64,000 nt of DNA from Lacinutrix sp. MedPE-SW (GTDB lineage Bacteria; Bacteroidota; Bacteroidia; Flavobacteriales; Flavobacteriaceae): the NCBI RefSeq assembly GCF_001874145.1, contig NZ_MPCX01000007.1:109679-173678 (forward strand), read 5' to 3'. The position numbers were made by a program, and so were the translations under genes. Shown here piece by piece: positions 9,956 through 19,702 of the stretch. Below the pieces are notes generated by a model, which made no database searches, was not told the DNA's origin, and worked only from the letters and a program-made list of their open reading frames with translations. Numbering within the stretch: position 1 is the stretch's first letter; each line of letters begins with the position of its first letter.

Positions 9956-11311
9956 ATGAATGTACATTTTATAGCTATTGGCGGTAGTGCAATGCATAAC
10001 CTAGCATTAGCCTTACATAATAAAGGATATCAAGTAACAGGAAGCGACGATACTATTTTCGAACCTTCAAAATCAAGATTGGAAGCAAAAGGATTACTTC
10101 CAGAAAACTTTGGTTGGTTTCCAGAAAAAGTAACTTCAAATTTAGATGCAATTGTTTTAGGCATGCATGCTAAAGCAGACAACCCAGAATTATTAAAAGC
10201 ACAAGATTTAGGTTTAAAAATATACAGTTATCCAGAGTTTTTATACGAGCAATCTAAACACAAAACAAGAGTTGTAATAGGAGGAAGTCATGGTAAAACA
10301 ACAATAACCTCCATGATTTTGCATGTTATGCATTACCATGATCGTGATGTAGATTACATGGTTGGCGCTCAACTAGAAGGTTTTGATGTTATGGTAAAAC
10401 TAACCAAAGACAATGACTTTATTGTATTAGAAGGCGATGAGTATTTAAGCTCACCAATAGATCGCAGACCAAAGTTTCACTTATACAAGCCAAATATTGC
10501 ATTATTAAGTGGTATTGCTTGGGATCATATAAATGTGTTTCCAACCTACAAGAATTATGTAGAACAGTTTAAAATATTTGTAGATTCTATAGTTCAAGGC
10601 GGAAGTATTAACTATAACGAAGAAGATGCCGAAGTAAAAAAAGTAGTAGAAGCAAGCGAAAACCCTATAAGAAAAATTGCATACCAAACACCAGAATATA
10701 CTGTAGAAAATGGTGAAACCTTATTAGAAACACCAGAAGGACCTTTACCAATAGAAATTTTTGGGCAACATAATCTTAATAACTTAGCAGGTGCAAAGTG
10801 GATTTGTCAACATATGGGAATCGATGAAGACGATTTTTACGAAGCCATTTCAAGTTTTAGCGGTGCAAGTAAAAGACTTGAAAAAATTGCCGAAAATACT
10901 AACAGTGTCGCCTATAAAGATTTTGCACATTCACCAAGTAAAGTAGAAGCTACAACAAAAGCAGTAAAAGAACAGTATAAAGACAAAACTTTAGTCGCGT
11001 GTTTAGAGTTACATACATACAGTAGTCTAAATGCTGAGTTTTTAAATGAATACAAAGGCGCTTTAGATGCAGCAGATGTGGCCGTTGTATTTTACTCACC
11101 ACAAGCTGTTGAAATAAAAAAATTAGAAAAGGTTACACAAGAGCAAATAGCAAATGCTTTTAAACGTGACGATTTAATTGTTTATACAAATCCAGAAGCA
11201 TTTAAAGATTTTTTATTCTCACAAGATTTTAATAATAAAGCATTATTGTTAATGAGTTCTGGAAATTATGGAGGTTTAGATTTCGATGAGGTTAAAAAGT
11301 TAATCCAGTAA
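9956..11311 (+). CDS. mpl: UDP-N-acetylmuramate peptide ligase (Mpl, MurC-related)
   Basis: A 451-residue Mur ligase. The N-terminal Rossmann part (VHFIAIGGSAMHNLA) resembles MurC/Mpl, and the ATP loop GGSHGKTT lies near residue 108. Segments EGDEY and WDHINVFP are typical of the central domain. Mpl joins UDP-MurNAc to the tripeptide L-Ala-gamma-D-Glu-meso-Dap in cell-wall recycling; MurC adds L-Ala in de novo synthesis. The GSAMHNLA opening and the ASKRLEKI segment favour Mpl over MurC, but this distinction is from memory. It is a single gene with its own candidate promoter. It is cytosolic. Confidence 0.75.
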   Translation: MNVHFIAIGGSAMHNLALALHNKGYQVTGSDDTIFEPSKSRLEAKGLLPENFGWFPEKVTSNLDAIVLGMHAKADNPELLKAQDLGLKIYSYPEFLYEQSKHKTRVVIGGSHGKTTITSMILHVMHYHDRDVDYMVGAQLEGFDVMVKLTKDNDFIVLEGDEYLSSPIDRRPKFHLYKPNIALLSGIAWDHINVFPTYKNYVEQFKIFVDSIVQGGSINYNEEDAEVKKVVEASENPIRKIAYQTPEYTVENGETLLETPEGPLPIEIFGQHNLNNLAGAKWICQHMGIDEDDFYEAISSFSGASKRLEKIAENTNSVAYKDFAHSPSKVEATTKAVKEQYKDKTLVACLELHTYSSLNAEFLNEYKGALDAADVAVVFYSPQAVEIKKLEKVTQEQIANAFKRDDLIVYTNPEAFKDFLFSQDFNNKALLLMSSGNYGGLDFDEVKKLIQ

Positions 11312-11443
11312 ATTTTCTGTTTCTAATTTAGGTTTTAGATTATACAATAAAAATTTTAGCGTAACGTTTTAAGGTTGAGTAACTTTAAAGCTTATTTTTT
11401 TTGAAAAAAATTACGTTCTATTAATCAATTAAAACCAATTTTT

Positions 11444-12094
11444 ATGAAACGTATTATTTTTTCATTATGCATTGCTGCATTCTTATTTTCTTGTGCTTCA
11501 GACGATGACACTCAACAAGTAACACAACAACCACCAGTTTCTAATTTTTATGCATTAACCGTAGGTAATACTTGGGTATATAAAAGTTTTGAGTATAACA
11601 GTAATACAATGGAGTATGAAGATTCGGGTATTGTAGATACAGTGACAATTATTAATACAGAAATGCTTAATGGAGAAACGTATTTTAAATTTAAAACAGT
11701 AACAACAGGTAACGACTCACAAAACCCTCATTTTAATCAAAACGGAGAACAATTTAATCTATATCGTGAAACAGAAGGCAATTTAGTTAATAATACAGGA
11801 GATACAGTGTATACAAATAATAATTATCAAGAACGGTTAGTAGCTACAAATACTTGGGGAAACATTTACGATAAACTTAAAGAAAACACTGTAACTATTA
11901 CTGTTAATGCAGGTAATTTTACATGTTTAGACATGGAACGTTATGCAAAATCGCCAGATAACTCAGAGGTTTTTCCAGGTTTAGACCATATTTATTATTC
12001 AGATGGAATAGGTTTAATATCAGAATCAATATCGTTTGTATCTCAAAATTATCCAATAGGAATAAGACGATTAGAATCTTATACCTTACAATAA
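11444..12094 (+). CDS. Hypothetical lipoprotein
   Basis: A 216-residue protein with a lipoprotein signal peptide (lipobox LFSC, lipidated Cys17) followed by an acidic stretch, SDDDTQQ. A +2 region rich in Asp/Ser after Cys is common in Bacteroidota lipoproteins sent to the cell surface. The rest is predicted beta-rich and opens with YALTVGNTWVYKSFEY, a pattern seen in small Bacteroidota lipoproteins of unknown function. I do not recognise a named family. It is monocistronic, with a terminator directly after it. Confidence 0.65.
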   Translation: MKRIIFSLCIAAFLFSCASDDDTQQVTQQPPVSNFYALTVGNTWVYKSFEYNSNTMEYEDSGIVDTVTIINTEMLNGETYFKFKTVTTGNDSQNPHFNQNGEQFNLYRETEGNLVNNTGDTVYTNNNYQERLVATNTWGNIYDKLKENTVTITVNAGNFTCLDMERYAKSPDNSEVFPGLDHIYYSDGIGLISESISFVSQNYPIGIRRLESYTLQ

Positions 12095-12099
12095 CTAAT

Positions 12100-12127
12100 A
12101 AAGCTTCTATTAATTTAGGAGCTTTTT
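12100..12127. terminator. Intrinsic terminator between convergent genes
   Basis: AAAGCTTC (12100-12107) pairs with GGAGCTTT (12118-12125) with one G-T wobble and a 10-nt loop, followed by a T run. It serves the lipoprotein gene (+) and possibly the end of the rod-shape operon (-), which stops at 12143. Confidence 0.7.
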
Positions 12128-12142
12128 TTAATTAAACACTAA

Positions 12143-13417
12143 CTACCATTCGTTAATTCTATTACTATCTAGCTTTATAAATATAAACAGTAAAATAGTA
12201 AATCCCCAAAGTCCAGAACCACCATAACTAAAAAAGGGTAATGGTATTCCAATAGTGGGAATTAAACCCATAACCATCCCAATATTAATCATGAAATGAA
12301 AAAAGAATATAGCAGCTACGCTATAACCATATACGCGACTAAACTGTGATTTTTGAAGTTCGGCAAGATGTAGAATTCGTATAATTAAAATTACAAATAC
12401 AAGAACAACTGCAAAACTTCCTAAAAATCCCCATTCTTCACCAACAGTTGTAAAAATATAATCGGTGTCTTGTTCTGGTACAAATTTCCCAGTTGTTCTA
12501 GTGCCTTCCAAAAACCCTTTTCCTTTTAATCCGCCAGAGCTAATTGCTTTTTCAGATTCATTAAGGTTATAAGCGAATGTTTTTTTCATTCGTTCTAATT
12601 TTTCAGGATCTTTTTCTAAGCGTAACCAAAGGCTAATACGATCTTGTTGGTGTGGTTGTAAAATGTTATTATAAAAGAATTTTACACTAAAAGACAATGC
12701 TAAACAAAGTAATAATAAACCAATAGGTAGCGATATTTTAACCTTTTTTCGCTTAAAAAAGTAAAACCCAAATAGTAAAATAGTGACTACTAATATTGTT
12801 GGTAATACATTAAATTTTAATGCTGAAATAGATACAACAGCAATAAATATAATAATCCATAAATAGTACTTAGGTAAACCTTCTCGATATAAAACAAAGA
12901 AAAATGCACCATAAACTAACATACTTCCAGTGTCATTTTGTAATAAAATTAATAGGGCAGGAATAGCTATTATTAGTATGGTTCTAAGTTGGTCTTTAAG
13001 TTTTGCAATATCTGTATTTAAATCACTTATATATTTAGCCACGGCAAGTGCTGTTGCAGCTTTTACAAATTCACTGGGTTGCAACGTCATTGGTCCAATA
13101 GCATACCAAGATGTTGCACCATTAATTGTTTTGCCAAAAAGTAATACACCAACTAATAATGCCAATCCTATAATGTATATTATACTGGAAAAACGTTCGT
13201 AAAATTTAGAATCAATTGCTAAAATTAATAAAATAAGTATGCAGGTTAACCCAATAAAAACCAATTGCTTTCCGTAGGAAGTTGTAAAGTTTAGTATTGT
13301 AATTTCGTCACCGTTTTGAGATGCAGAAAGTATATTTAACCATCCAAAACCAACTAATAAAAAAAATAGAAATATAGTAAGCCAGTCAAATTTAAAATGT
13401 CTATCTGTTTGTCTCAT
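12143..13417 (-). CDS. rodA: RodA, SEDS peptidoglycan polymerase
   Basis: A 424-residue SEDS-family membrane protein with about ten hydrophobic segments. It polymerises lipid II glycan strands in the elongasome together with its class B PBP partner, encoded just upstream. SEDS hallmarks near the C-terminus are GMVMGLIPTIGIPLPFFSYG and GGSGL. The segment WYAIGPMTLQPSEFVKAA (about residues 99-116) is the conserved SEDS loop. It is the last gene of the mreBCD-pbp2-rodA operon, 7 bp after the PBP2 stop. Confidence 0.95.
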   Translation of the reverse strand: MRQTDRHFKFDWLTIFLFFLLVGFGWLNILSASQNGDEITILNFTTSYGKQLVFIGLTCILILLILAIDSKFYERFSSIIYIIGLALLVGVLLFGKTINGATSWYAIGPMTLQPSEFVKAATALAVAKYISDLNTDIAKLKDQLRTILIIAIPALLILLQNDTGSMLVYGAFFFVLYREGLPKYYLWIIIFIAVVSISALKFNVLPTILVVTILLFGFYFFKRKKVKISLPIGLLLLCLALSFSVKFFYNNILQPHQQDRISLWLRLEKDPEKLERMKKTFAYNLNESEKAISSGGLKGKGFLEGTRTTGKFVPEQDTDYIFTTVGEEWGFLGSFAVVLVFVILIIRILHLAELQKSQFSRVYGYSVAAIFFFHFMINIGMVMGLIPTIGIPLPFFSYGGSGLWGFTILLFIFIKLDSNRINEW

Positions 13418-13424
13418 TTAAATT

Positions 13425-15347
13425 TTACTTTGGTATAATATTATCTGGTAGTGGTTTTACCTCTTCCATTGGAATTATTTGATATTGCGTTTCTCTATTT
13501 ATTTTAAAAGGTTCTCCAGAATATGGTTTAGCATATTCATTTTCAAGACTATGTGTTAACAACCATTTTTCTAAATCTTTACGTGTAATTTTGTTATTAA
13601 CGTATTTTTCAATCATTAAACTGGCAATTTTTCCGGCAAACCTACTTCCAAAGTAGCCATTTTCTACAAAAACCGCTAAAGCAATTTTTGGATTATCTTT
13701 AGGTGCAAAAGCAACAAAAATGGAGTGATCTGTTAATTGTGTTTTTACACTATCTATTATTGCAAAGTTTTCTACAGTACCAGTTTTTCCACATATTTCA
13801 AGTCCTTTAACTTGTAAACCACTAGCAGTTCCTTTTTTATAAACATTTAGCATGCCTTCAATAACAGGTTCAAAGTGTTTTTTATCTATGGTTGTATATT
13901 TAGGTGTTGTAAATTTTTTAGGTAAAGATTCACCTTCTATAGCTTTTACAATATGTGGCGTATAATAATAACCTCTATTTGCAATTGCTGCAACCATATT
14001 AGCAAGTTGTATTGGTGTTGTTGCAACTTCACCTTGACCAATAGCATTAGAAATAGTATATGTAGAATAAAAACGCTCTGGATATGCTTTTTGGTAGTAT
14101 GCTTTATCTGGAATACGTCCTTTTTGGCCAACATATAAATCGTTATTTAAAAAGTTGCCTAAGCCAAAGCTTTTAGCATGGTTACTCCATAACTCAATTC
14201 CATCTCTCGCATTTCCTGGTTTTTCTAAAATTCTACGATATGTAGTAGCAAAATATGCATTACAAGATTCTTGAATACCTCTACTAACATCGTTTCTTGC
14301 ACCATAATGGCAGTGGCATTTCATAAACCTATTTCCATATTTATAGCCTGAATAACAAGTTATTTTTTCATCAGTGGTAATTACATTTTCTTGTAAACCA
14401 ATTAAAGCATTCATTAATTTAAAAGGAGATCCAGGCTCATAGACACCTTGTAAACTTCTATTAAATAAAGGTTTTGCTATAGAGTCGTTAAATAGTTTTG
14501 TGTAGTTTTTAGAGCGCTTCCTACCTACTAAATCGTTAGGATTATATGTTGGTGCGGCAATCATAGCTAAAATCTCTCCAGAACTTGGCTCTATGGCAAT
14601 TACGCCGCCACGTTTATTTTGCATTAACCATTCGCCGTAGGCCTGAAGCTCATAATCTATTGTAATTTTTATATCCTTACCAGGTTTAGGTAGCGTGTCT
14701 AAAGTTCCATCTTTGTATGGACCAATATTTCTATTAAATCTATCTTTTTGAATAAATTTAATGCCTTTTCTACCACGTAAGGTATTCTCGTATGACGCTT
14801 CAACACCTGCTTTACCAATTAAATCACCACGTTTGTAATAAGGGTCATTTTTAATATTGCGATTATTTACTTCACCAATATCTCCTAACACATTGGCTCC
14901 AATTGTAGTTTCGTATTTTCTTAGTGATCTTTTTTGAATATAAAAACCATGATATTTTCTCATTTTTTCTTGTAAAATAGCATAGTCTTCTTTCGATAAA
15001 CTAGATACCATTACAGATGGTAATCGCCAAGAATAATGTTTTGCTTTATCGATTTGTTTTATAAAATGTTCCTTGTCTATTTTTAAAAGATTACAAAACT
15101 CTAAGGTGTCTAGTGGTTCTACTTCTCTTGGTATTACCATGACATCGTAAGATGGTTGGTTGGCAACTAAAAGTTTTCCATTTCTATCATAAACAAAGCC
15201 ACGTTTTGGGTAGTCGTATACTTTTCTAATAGCATTGTCTTCAAAAATACTATCGTTATTAGATTTGTAAACTTGTAAATAGAAAAGCCTCGCAGTAAAG
15301 ACGATACCAACGATTATAACAGAAATAAAGAGTAAAAATTGTCTCAT
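13425..15347 (-). CDS. mrdA: Penicillin-binding protein 2 (class B transpeptidase of the elongasome)
   Basis: A 640-residue class B PBP. It has an N-terminal membrane anchor, a dimerisation/pedestal domain, then the transpeptidase domain with SPFK (SxxK, nucleophile Ser near residue 306), SCN (SxN, near 360) and KTGT (near 521). It cross-links peptidoglycan during lateral growth and works with RodA. Its start codon overlaps the mreD stop as ATGA, showing translational coupling. The tail after residue 600 is short and hydrophilic. Confidence 0.95.
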   Translation of the reverse strand: MRQFLLFISVIIVGIVFTARLFYLQVYKSNNDSIFEDNAIRKVYDYPKRGFVYDRNGKLLVANQPSYDVMVIPREVEPLDTLEFCNLLKIDKEHFIKQIDKAKHYSWRLPSVMVSSLSKEDYAILQEKMRKYHGFYIQKRSLRKYETTIGANVLGDIGEVNNRNIKNDPYYKRGDLIGKAGVEASYENTLRGRKGIKFIQKDRFNRNIGPYKDGTLDTLPKPGKDIKITIDYELQAYGEWLMQNKRGGVIAIEPSSGEILAMIAAPTYNPNDLVGRKRSKNYTKLFNDSIAKPLFNRSLQGVYEPGSPFKLMNALIGLQENVITTDEKITCYSGYKYGNRFMKCHCHYGARNDVSRGIQESCNAYFATTYRRILEKPGNARDGIELWSNHAKSFGLGNFLNNDLYVGQKGRIPDKAYYQKAYPERFYSTYTISNAIGQGEVATTPIQLANMVAAIANRGYYYTPHIVKAIEGESLPKKFTTPKYTTIDKKHFEPVIEGMLNVYKKGTASGLQVKGLEICGKTGTVENFAIIDSVKTQLTDHSIFVAFAPKDNPKIALAVFVENGYFGSRFAGKIASLMIEKYVNNKITRKDLEKWLLTHSLENEYAKPYSGEPFKINRETQYQIIPMEEVKPLPDNIIPK

Positions 15348-15853
15348 TTTTTTTCGTTTCGACTAAAAATAATAGTTACTAAAACACACAAAATAATAGT
15401 GAATATACTTGAGAATAACGTGTTTTTGAGGATTAAAATTATCTTAGAAAAGTTAAAAAAGTCTAATGAAAATAAAACAAAGTGGTGTATTATGGTTAAT
15501 ATAGTTAAATAGCTAAGTCTTTGTCCAAAATCGGTATTTCCAAATTTTACAGCTTGATGCTCATAAATGGCACCAAAACTAAATTTAAGTGCTGCAGGAC
15601 GAATAAAAGCAATAGTAACAGCTGCTGCTGCGTGCATACCACCGGAATCTAAAAACATATCTATAAACAAACCAAGTAAAAAACTTAATAATATAAAAAG
15701 CATTCTATTGTTTTTTATTGGATATAGTGCAATAAATAAAATGTACAAATATGGATTTATATAACCTAGAAAATTAACGTGGCTTAACACCCATACTTGT
15801 AAAAGTAACAAGACAATAAACCTTACAGTATGTATTGAAAATAGACTAGTCAT
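15344..15853 (-). CDS. mreD: Rod shape-determining protein MreD
   Basis: A 169-residue, highly hydrophobic protein with about five membrane segments. It has the size and operon position of MreD, between mreC (8-bp overlap) and the PBP2 gene (ATGA overlap). MreD is an inner-membrane component of the elongasome. Sequence conservation in this family is low, so the call relies heavily on gene order. Confidence 0.88.
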   Translation of the reverse strand: MTSLFSIHTVRFIVLLLLQVWVLSHVNFLGYINPYLYILFIALYPIKNNRMLFILLSFLLGLFIDMFLDSGGMHAAAAVTIAFIRPAALKFSFGAIYEHQAVKFGNTDFGQRLSYLTILTIIHHFVLFSLDFFNFSKIILILKNTLFSSIFTIILCVLVTIIFSRNEKK

Positions 15854-16667
15854 TTGTTGCGTTTAATAAATTATTAATAGCCTCACTGTCTTTGTTTTCA
15901 ATTATATATACATGCTCAATATTTGTCATGTCGTTAAAAAGCTTCACATTTATTTCGTAATAATTCTCAGCATTGTCCAATTTAAAATTTGAAACTACAC
16001 CTATAGGAACACCTTTAGGAAATATTGCCGATCTTCCCGATGTAATAATAGTATCTCCTTTTTGCACAGGAGCTATTTTAGGTATTTCTGTTAATTGTAT
16101 TTCACTTGGAGAAGCTGTATTCCAACTTAATGATCCAAAATGGTCTGTTTTTTTTAATTGTGCACTAATACGACTTGTTGTATTTAAAATGGATAATACC
16201 GTTGCGTATTTAGAGCTTGTACTTTCTATAATTCCTAAAATACCTTTAGAGGTTATAACACCAAAATCTTGTTTAATACTGTCCTTTTTTCCTCTATTAA
16301 CTAGTAAAATATTATTAGAAGTTGCATAAGTATTTCTTATAACTTTAGCAGGTGTAAACTTGTATTTTTTAGAAAACGTTGTGGTGTCTATATAGGCATT
16401 ATTTAATTTGTTATTAGAATTAAAAAGTATAGATTTTAATGTATTGTTCTCTTCTTGCAGTAAGTTATTTTGCTCTTTTAAGCCAAAATAAGAACTAACA
16501 GAGTTAGAGGTATTATAAAAACCACCACTTAAAAAATTAGCCGAATTTATAAATCTACTTTTATGGTAACTATGCGACTGTATGGTAAGCATTACAGAAA
16601 TAAACAACAGCAACGCAAACAGTAGAAACGTTTTGTTTCTAAGTATAAAATTTACTATTTGTTGCAT
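15846..16667 (-). CDS. mreC: Rod shape-determining protein MreC
   Basis: A 273-residue protein with one N-terminal membrane segment (about residues 12-28), a short coiled coil (about 60-90, LKEQNNLLQEENNTLKSIL) and a periplasmic beta-domain containing ITSKGILGIIEST and GDTIITSG, typical of MreC. It organises the peptidoglycan synthesis machinery with MreB and MreD. It begins 11 bp after the mreB stop. Confidence 0.93.
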   Translation of the reverse strand: MQQIVNFILRNKTFLLFALLLFISVMLTIQSHSYHKSRFINSANFLSGGFYNTSNSVSSYFGLKEQNNLLQEENNTLKSILFNSNNKLNNAYIDTTTFSKKYKFTPAKVIRNTYATSNNILLVNRGKKDSIKQDFGVITSKGILGIIESTSSKYATVLSILNTTSRISAQLKKTDHFGSLSWNTASPSEIQLTEIPKIAPVQKGDTIITSGRSAIFPKGVPIGVVSNFKLDNAENYYEINVKLFNDMTNIEHVYIIENKDSEAINNLLNATND

Positions 16668-16678
16668 TTAGGTTTTGT

Positions 16679-17707
16679 TTATTTTATCAATACACTTTTG
16701 TATTTAGGTAAGTTTTTAAGGGTGATACCTGTACCACGAACTACAGCACGTAAAGGGTCTTCGGCAATGTAAACAGGTAAATCTGTTTTTTGAGATAAAC
16801 GCTTATCTAAACCACGTAACATAGAACCACCACCAGCTAAATAAATACCAGTGTTATAAATATCGGCAGCTAATTCTGGAGGTGTTTGAGATAATGTTTC
16901 CATAACAGCATCTTCAACACGTAAAATAGATTTGTCTAAAGCTTTTGCAATTTCACGGTAAGAAATTTGAACTTGCTTTGGTTTACCGGTTAATAAATCA
17001 CGTCCTTGAACGCTCATGTCTTCTGGTGGTAAATCTAAATCTTCTGTAGCAGCACCAATTTGAATTTTAATTTTTTCGGCAGTACGTTCTCCAACATATA
17101 AGTTGTGCTGTGTACGCATGTAATAAATAATATCGTTTGTAAAAACATCACCAGCAATTTTAACAGATTTGTCGCAAACAATACCACCAAGAGCAATTAC
17201 AGCAATCTCGGTTGTTCCTCCACCTATATCTACAATCATGTTTCCTTTAGGTTGCATAATATCTACACCAATACCAATTGCTGCAGCCATTGGTTCGTGA
17301 ATTAAGTAAACCTCTTTACCGTTAACACGCTCGGCACTTTCTTTTACTGCTCGCATTTCTACTTCTGTAATTCCAGAAGGAATACAAATAACCATACGTA
17401 GCGCAGGAGTAAATAACTTCTTTTTTAATGCAGGTATGTTTTTAATAAACATACTAATCATTTGCTCAGACGCATCAAAATCTGCAATTACACCATCTTT
17501 AAGTGGTCTAATAGTTTTAATATTTTCGTGAGTTTTACCTTGCATCATGTTGGCTTCTTGACCAACTGCAATTATTTTTCCCGAAATACGATCTCTCGCA
17601 ACAATGGAAGGAGCATCTACAACAACCTTGTCGTTATGAATAATTAATGTGTTTGCAGTTCCTAAATCTATTGCGATTTCTTCTGTTAGGAAGTCAAAAA
17701 ATCCCAT
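16679..17707 (-). CDS. mreB: Rod shape-determining protein MreB
   Basis: A 342-residue bacterial actin. Visible actin-fold motifs are phosphate 1 (AIDLGTANTLI), phosphate 2 (VDIGGGTTEIAV, about residues 160-171) and the adenosine motif (LAGGGSMLRGLD, near 290). It forms membrane-bound filaments that guide lateral cell-wall synthesis. It is the first gene of the mreBCD-pbp2-rodA operon and is separated from purH by 359 bp holding the purH terminator, so it probably has its own promoter. Confidence 0.97.
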   Translation of the reverse strand: MGFFDFLTEEIAIDLGTANTLIIHNDKVVVDAPSIVARDRISGKIIAVGQEANMMQGKTHENIKTIRPLKDGVIADFDASEQMISMFIKNIPALKKKLFTPALRMVICIPSGITEVEMRAVKESAERVNGKEVYLIHEPMAAAIGIGVDIMQPKGNMIVDIGGGTTEIAVIALGGIVCDKSVKIAGDVFTNDIIYYMRTQHNLYVGERTAEKIKIQIGAATEDLDLPPEDMSVQGRDLLTGKPKQVQISYREIAKALDKSILRVEDAVMETLSQTPPELAADIYNTGIYLAGGGSMLRGLDKRLSQKTDLPVYIAEDPLRAVVRGTGITLKNLPKYKSVLIK

Positions 17708-17998
17708 GCGTTAAGTAGTAATTTATGAAGTTATTATTGAATTGCTGTAAAAGTAATAAAACTAAGCAAAATAACAGCGTTTATTATAGATTGTTGTAAT
17801 ATAAATTTTTAGTGTTGAATGTTTTATAAAACTTCTAAAAAAAGATATACGCACAAAGTTTAATTTTAGACGTTTTTACTTTTTTTGTTTTTCGCTGTAG
17901 CGGAAAGGCTTTGTAGGTTATTTTTTACTTCTGCTTCTAACATGATTACGCTTAAGTAATTAGCCTTTTTTTATTTTGGTTTATATTGAAACTACCCA
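17708..17998. other. Intergenic region upstream of mreB
   Basis: This AT-rich region must hold the mreB promoter, read on the minus strand, but I see no full match to TTG-N19-TAnnTTTG. It contains a small 6-bp hairpin, TTTTCG with CGGAAA (17889-17906), whose minus-strand form contains TTTCCGCTACAG, reminiscent of fragments of dispersed flavobacterial repeats. No gene is seen. Confidence 0.4.
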
Positions 17999-18034
17999 TA
18001 AAAAAACCAGCAACATTAAAAATGCTACTGGTTT
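17999..18034 (-). terminator. Intrinsic terminator of purH
   Basis: Read on the minus strand, a stem of 7 bp (CTGGTTT with AAACCAG) is extended by partially paired bases. It is followed by a run of seven T at 18007-18001. It lies 33 bp after the purH stop and separates purH from mreB. Confidence 0.75.
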
Positions 18035-18066
18035 ATATTAAAGCTATTCTTTAGAAAGAATGCTGT

Positions 18067-19599
18067 TTAATGTTTAAAATGACGTGTTCCTGTAAATACC
18101 ATAGCAACATCATTATCGTTACAATAATCGATACTTAATTGGTCTTTTATAGAGCCTCCAGGTTGAATAACAGCAGAAATTCCTGCTTTATCTGCAATTT
18201 CTACACAGTCTGGAAACGGAAAAAAAGCATCACTAGCCATTACACTTCCTTTTAAATTAAAATTAAAAGATTGTGCTTTATGTATTGCTTGGTTTAAAGC
18301 ATCTACACGACTGGTTTGTCCTGTTCCACTGGCGCATAATTGTTTGTCTTTTACTAAAACAATAGTGTTAGATTTTGTGTGCTTACATATTTTAGAAGCA
18401 AAAATTAAATCGTCTAACTCGGCAGTTGTTGGTGCTTTAGTTGTTGCGTTTTTAACGTTTTCTTTTTTATCTGTTACGTTATTTCTGTCTTGAACTAACA
18501 CACCGTTTAAACACGTTCTAACAGTGGTTTGTGCAAGTTCTGCATCTTTTAAAACTAAAAGAATACGGTTTTTCTTTCCTTTTAATATTATTTCAGCTTC
18601 AGCAGAAAAAGAAGGTGCAATTACAACTTCGCAAAAAAGTTTATGTATTTCTTCTGCAGTTGCTTTGTCTATTTCGGTATTAGAAATTAATACACCACCA
18701 AAAGCAGAAACAGGATCACCTGCTAAAGCATCTGCATAAGCTTGATGTAAAGTATCGCGTTGTGCTAAACCACAAGCATTATTATGTTTTAAAATGGCAA
18801 AAGTTGGTGCGTCGTTTTTAAACTCGTCCATTAAATTCACGGCAGCATCAACATCTAAAAGGTTGTTATAGCTTAATTCTTTACCGTGAAGTTGAGTGAA
18901 TATATCGTCAAAATTTCCAAAGAAAAAACCACGTTGGTGTGGGTTTTCACCATAGCGTAAAACTTTCCCGTTAGTTTCAGACATTTTTAAAGCAGCAATA
19001 TTATGGTCTGCATTAAAGTAATTAAATATTGCAGAATCGTAATGAGAAGAAACATTAAAAGCCTTAGCAGCAAAAGTTTTTCTATCATCTTCAGATAGAT
19101 TTCCTTTTTTATCTGTAATTAAATCTAAGAACTCTGCATAATCATTAACTGAAGATACGCAAATAACATCTGCATAATTCTTTGCAGCGGCACGAATTAG
19201 AGAAATACCTCCAATATCAATTTTTTCAATTATATCTTGATTTGAAGCTCCAGATGCTACTGTTTTTTCAAAAGGATATAAATCTACTATAACAACATCT
19301 ATTTGTGGAATGTCAAAGTCTTTCATTTCTTTAACATCACCATCGTGATTTTGTCTGTTTAAAATACCACCAAATACTTTTGGGTGTAATGTTTTTACAC
19401 GACCACCAAGAATTGATGGATACGATGTAACATCTTCTACAGGTACCACTTTAATACCTAAGTCATTAATAAATTTTTCTGTACCACCAGTAGAATAAAT
19501 GGTAACACCTTGGTTGTCTAGTTCTTTAACAATAGGTTCTAAACCTTCTTTGCTAAATACCGAGATTAATGCAGATTTAATTGTTTTGTTGTTGCTCAT
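18067..19599 (-). CDS. purH: Bifunctional AICAR transformylase/IMP cyclohydrolase PurH
   Basis: A 510-residue bifunctional enzyme for the last two steps of purine synthesis. The N-terminal IMP cyclohydrolase (MGS-like) domain shows ISVFSKEGL, STGGTEKFI and GGRVKTLHPK. The C-terminal transformylase domain (from about residue 200) shows LRYGENPHQ, KHNNACG, SDAFFPFPD and the ending IQPGGSIKDQ. Full length. It is cytosolic and transcribed as a single gene ending in a strong terminator. Confidence 0.97.
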   Translation of the reverse strand: MSNNKTIKSALISVFSKEGLEPIVKELDNQGVTIYSTGGTEKFINDLGIKVVPVEDVTSYPSILGGRVKTLHPKVFGGILNRQNHDGDVKEMKDFDIPQIDVVIVDLYPFEKTVASGASNQDIIEKIDIGGISLIRAAAKNYADVICVSSVNDYAEFLDLITDKKGNLSEDDRKTFAAKAFNVSSHYDSAIFNYFNADHNIAALKMSETNGKVLRYGENPHQRGFFFGNFDDIFTQLHGKELSYNNLLDVDAAVNLMDEFKNDAPTFAILKHNNACGLAQRDTLHQAYADALAGDPVSAFGGVLISNTEIDKATAEEIHKLFCEVVIAPSFSAEAEIILKGKKNRILLVLKDAELAQTTVRTCLNGVLVQDRNNVTDKKENVKNATTKAPTTAELDDLIFASKICKHTKSNTIVLVKDKQLCASGTGQTSRVDALNQAIHKAQSFNFNLKGSVMASDAFFPFPDCVEIADKAGISAVIQPGGSIKDQLSIDYCNDNDVAMVFTGTRHFKH

Positions 19600-19702
19600 T
19601 AGTAGTTGTGTTAATAAGCATGCAAATTTACGAAAAAACGAGTTTACTTTAAGCTAAAAAAAACGAGTCTTTTTTTAACTAAATTAAAGTAGTTGTTAAC
19701 AA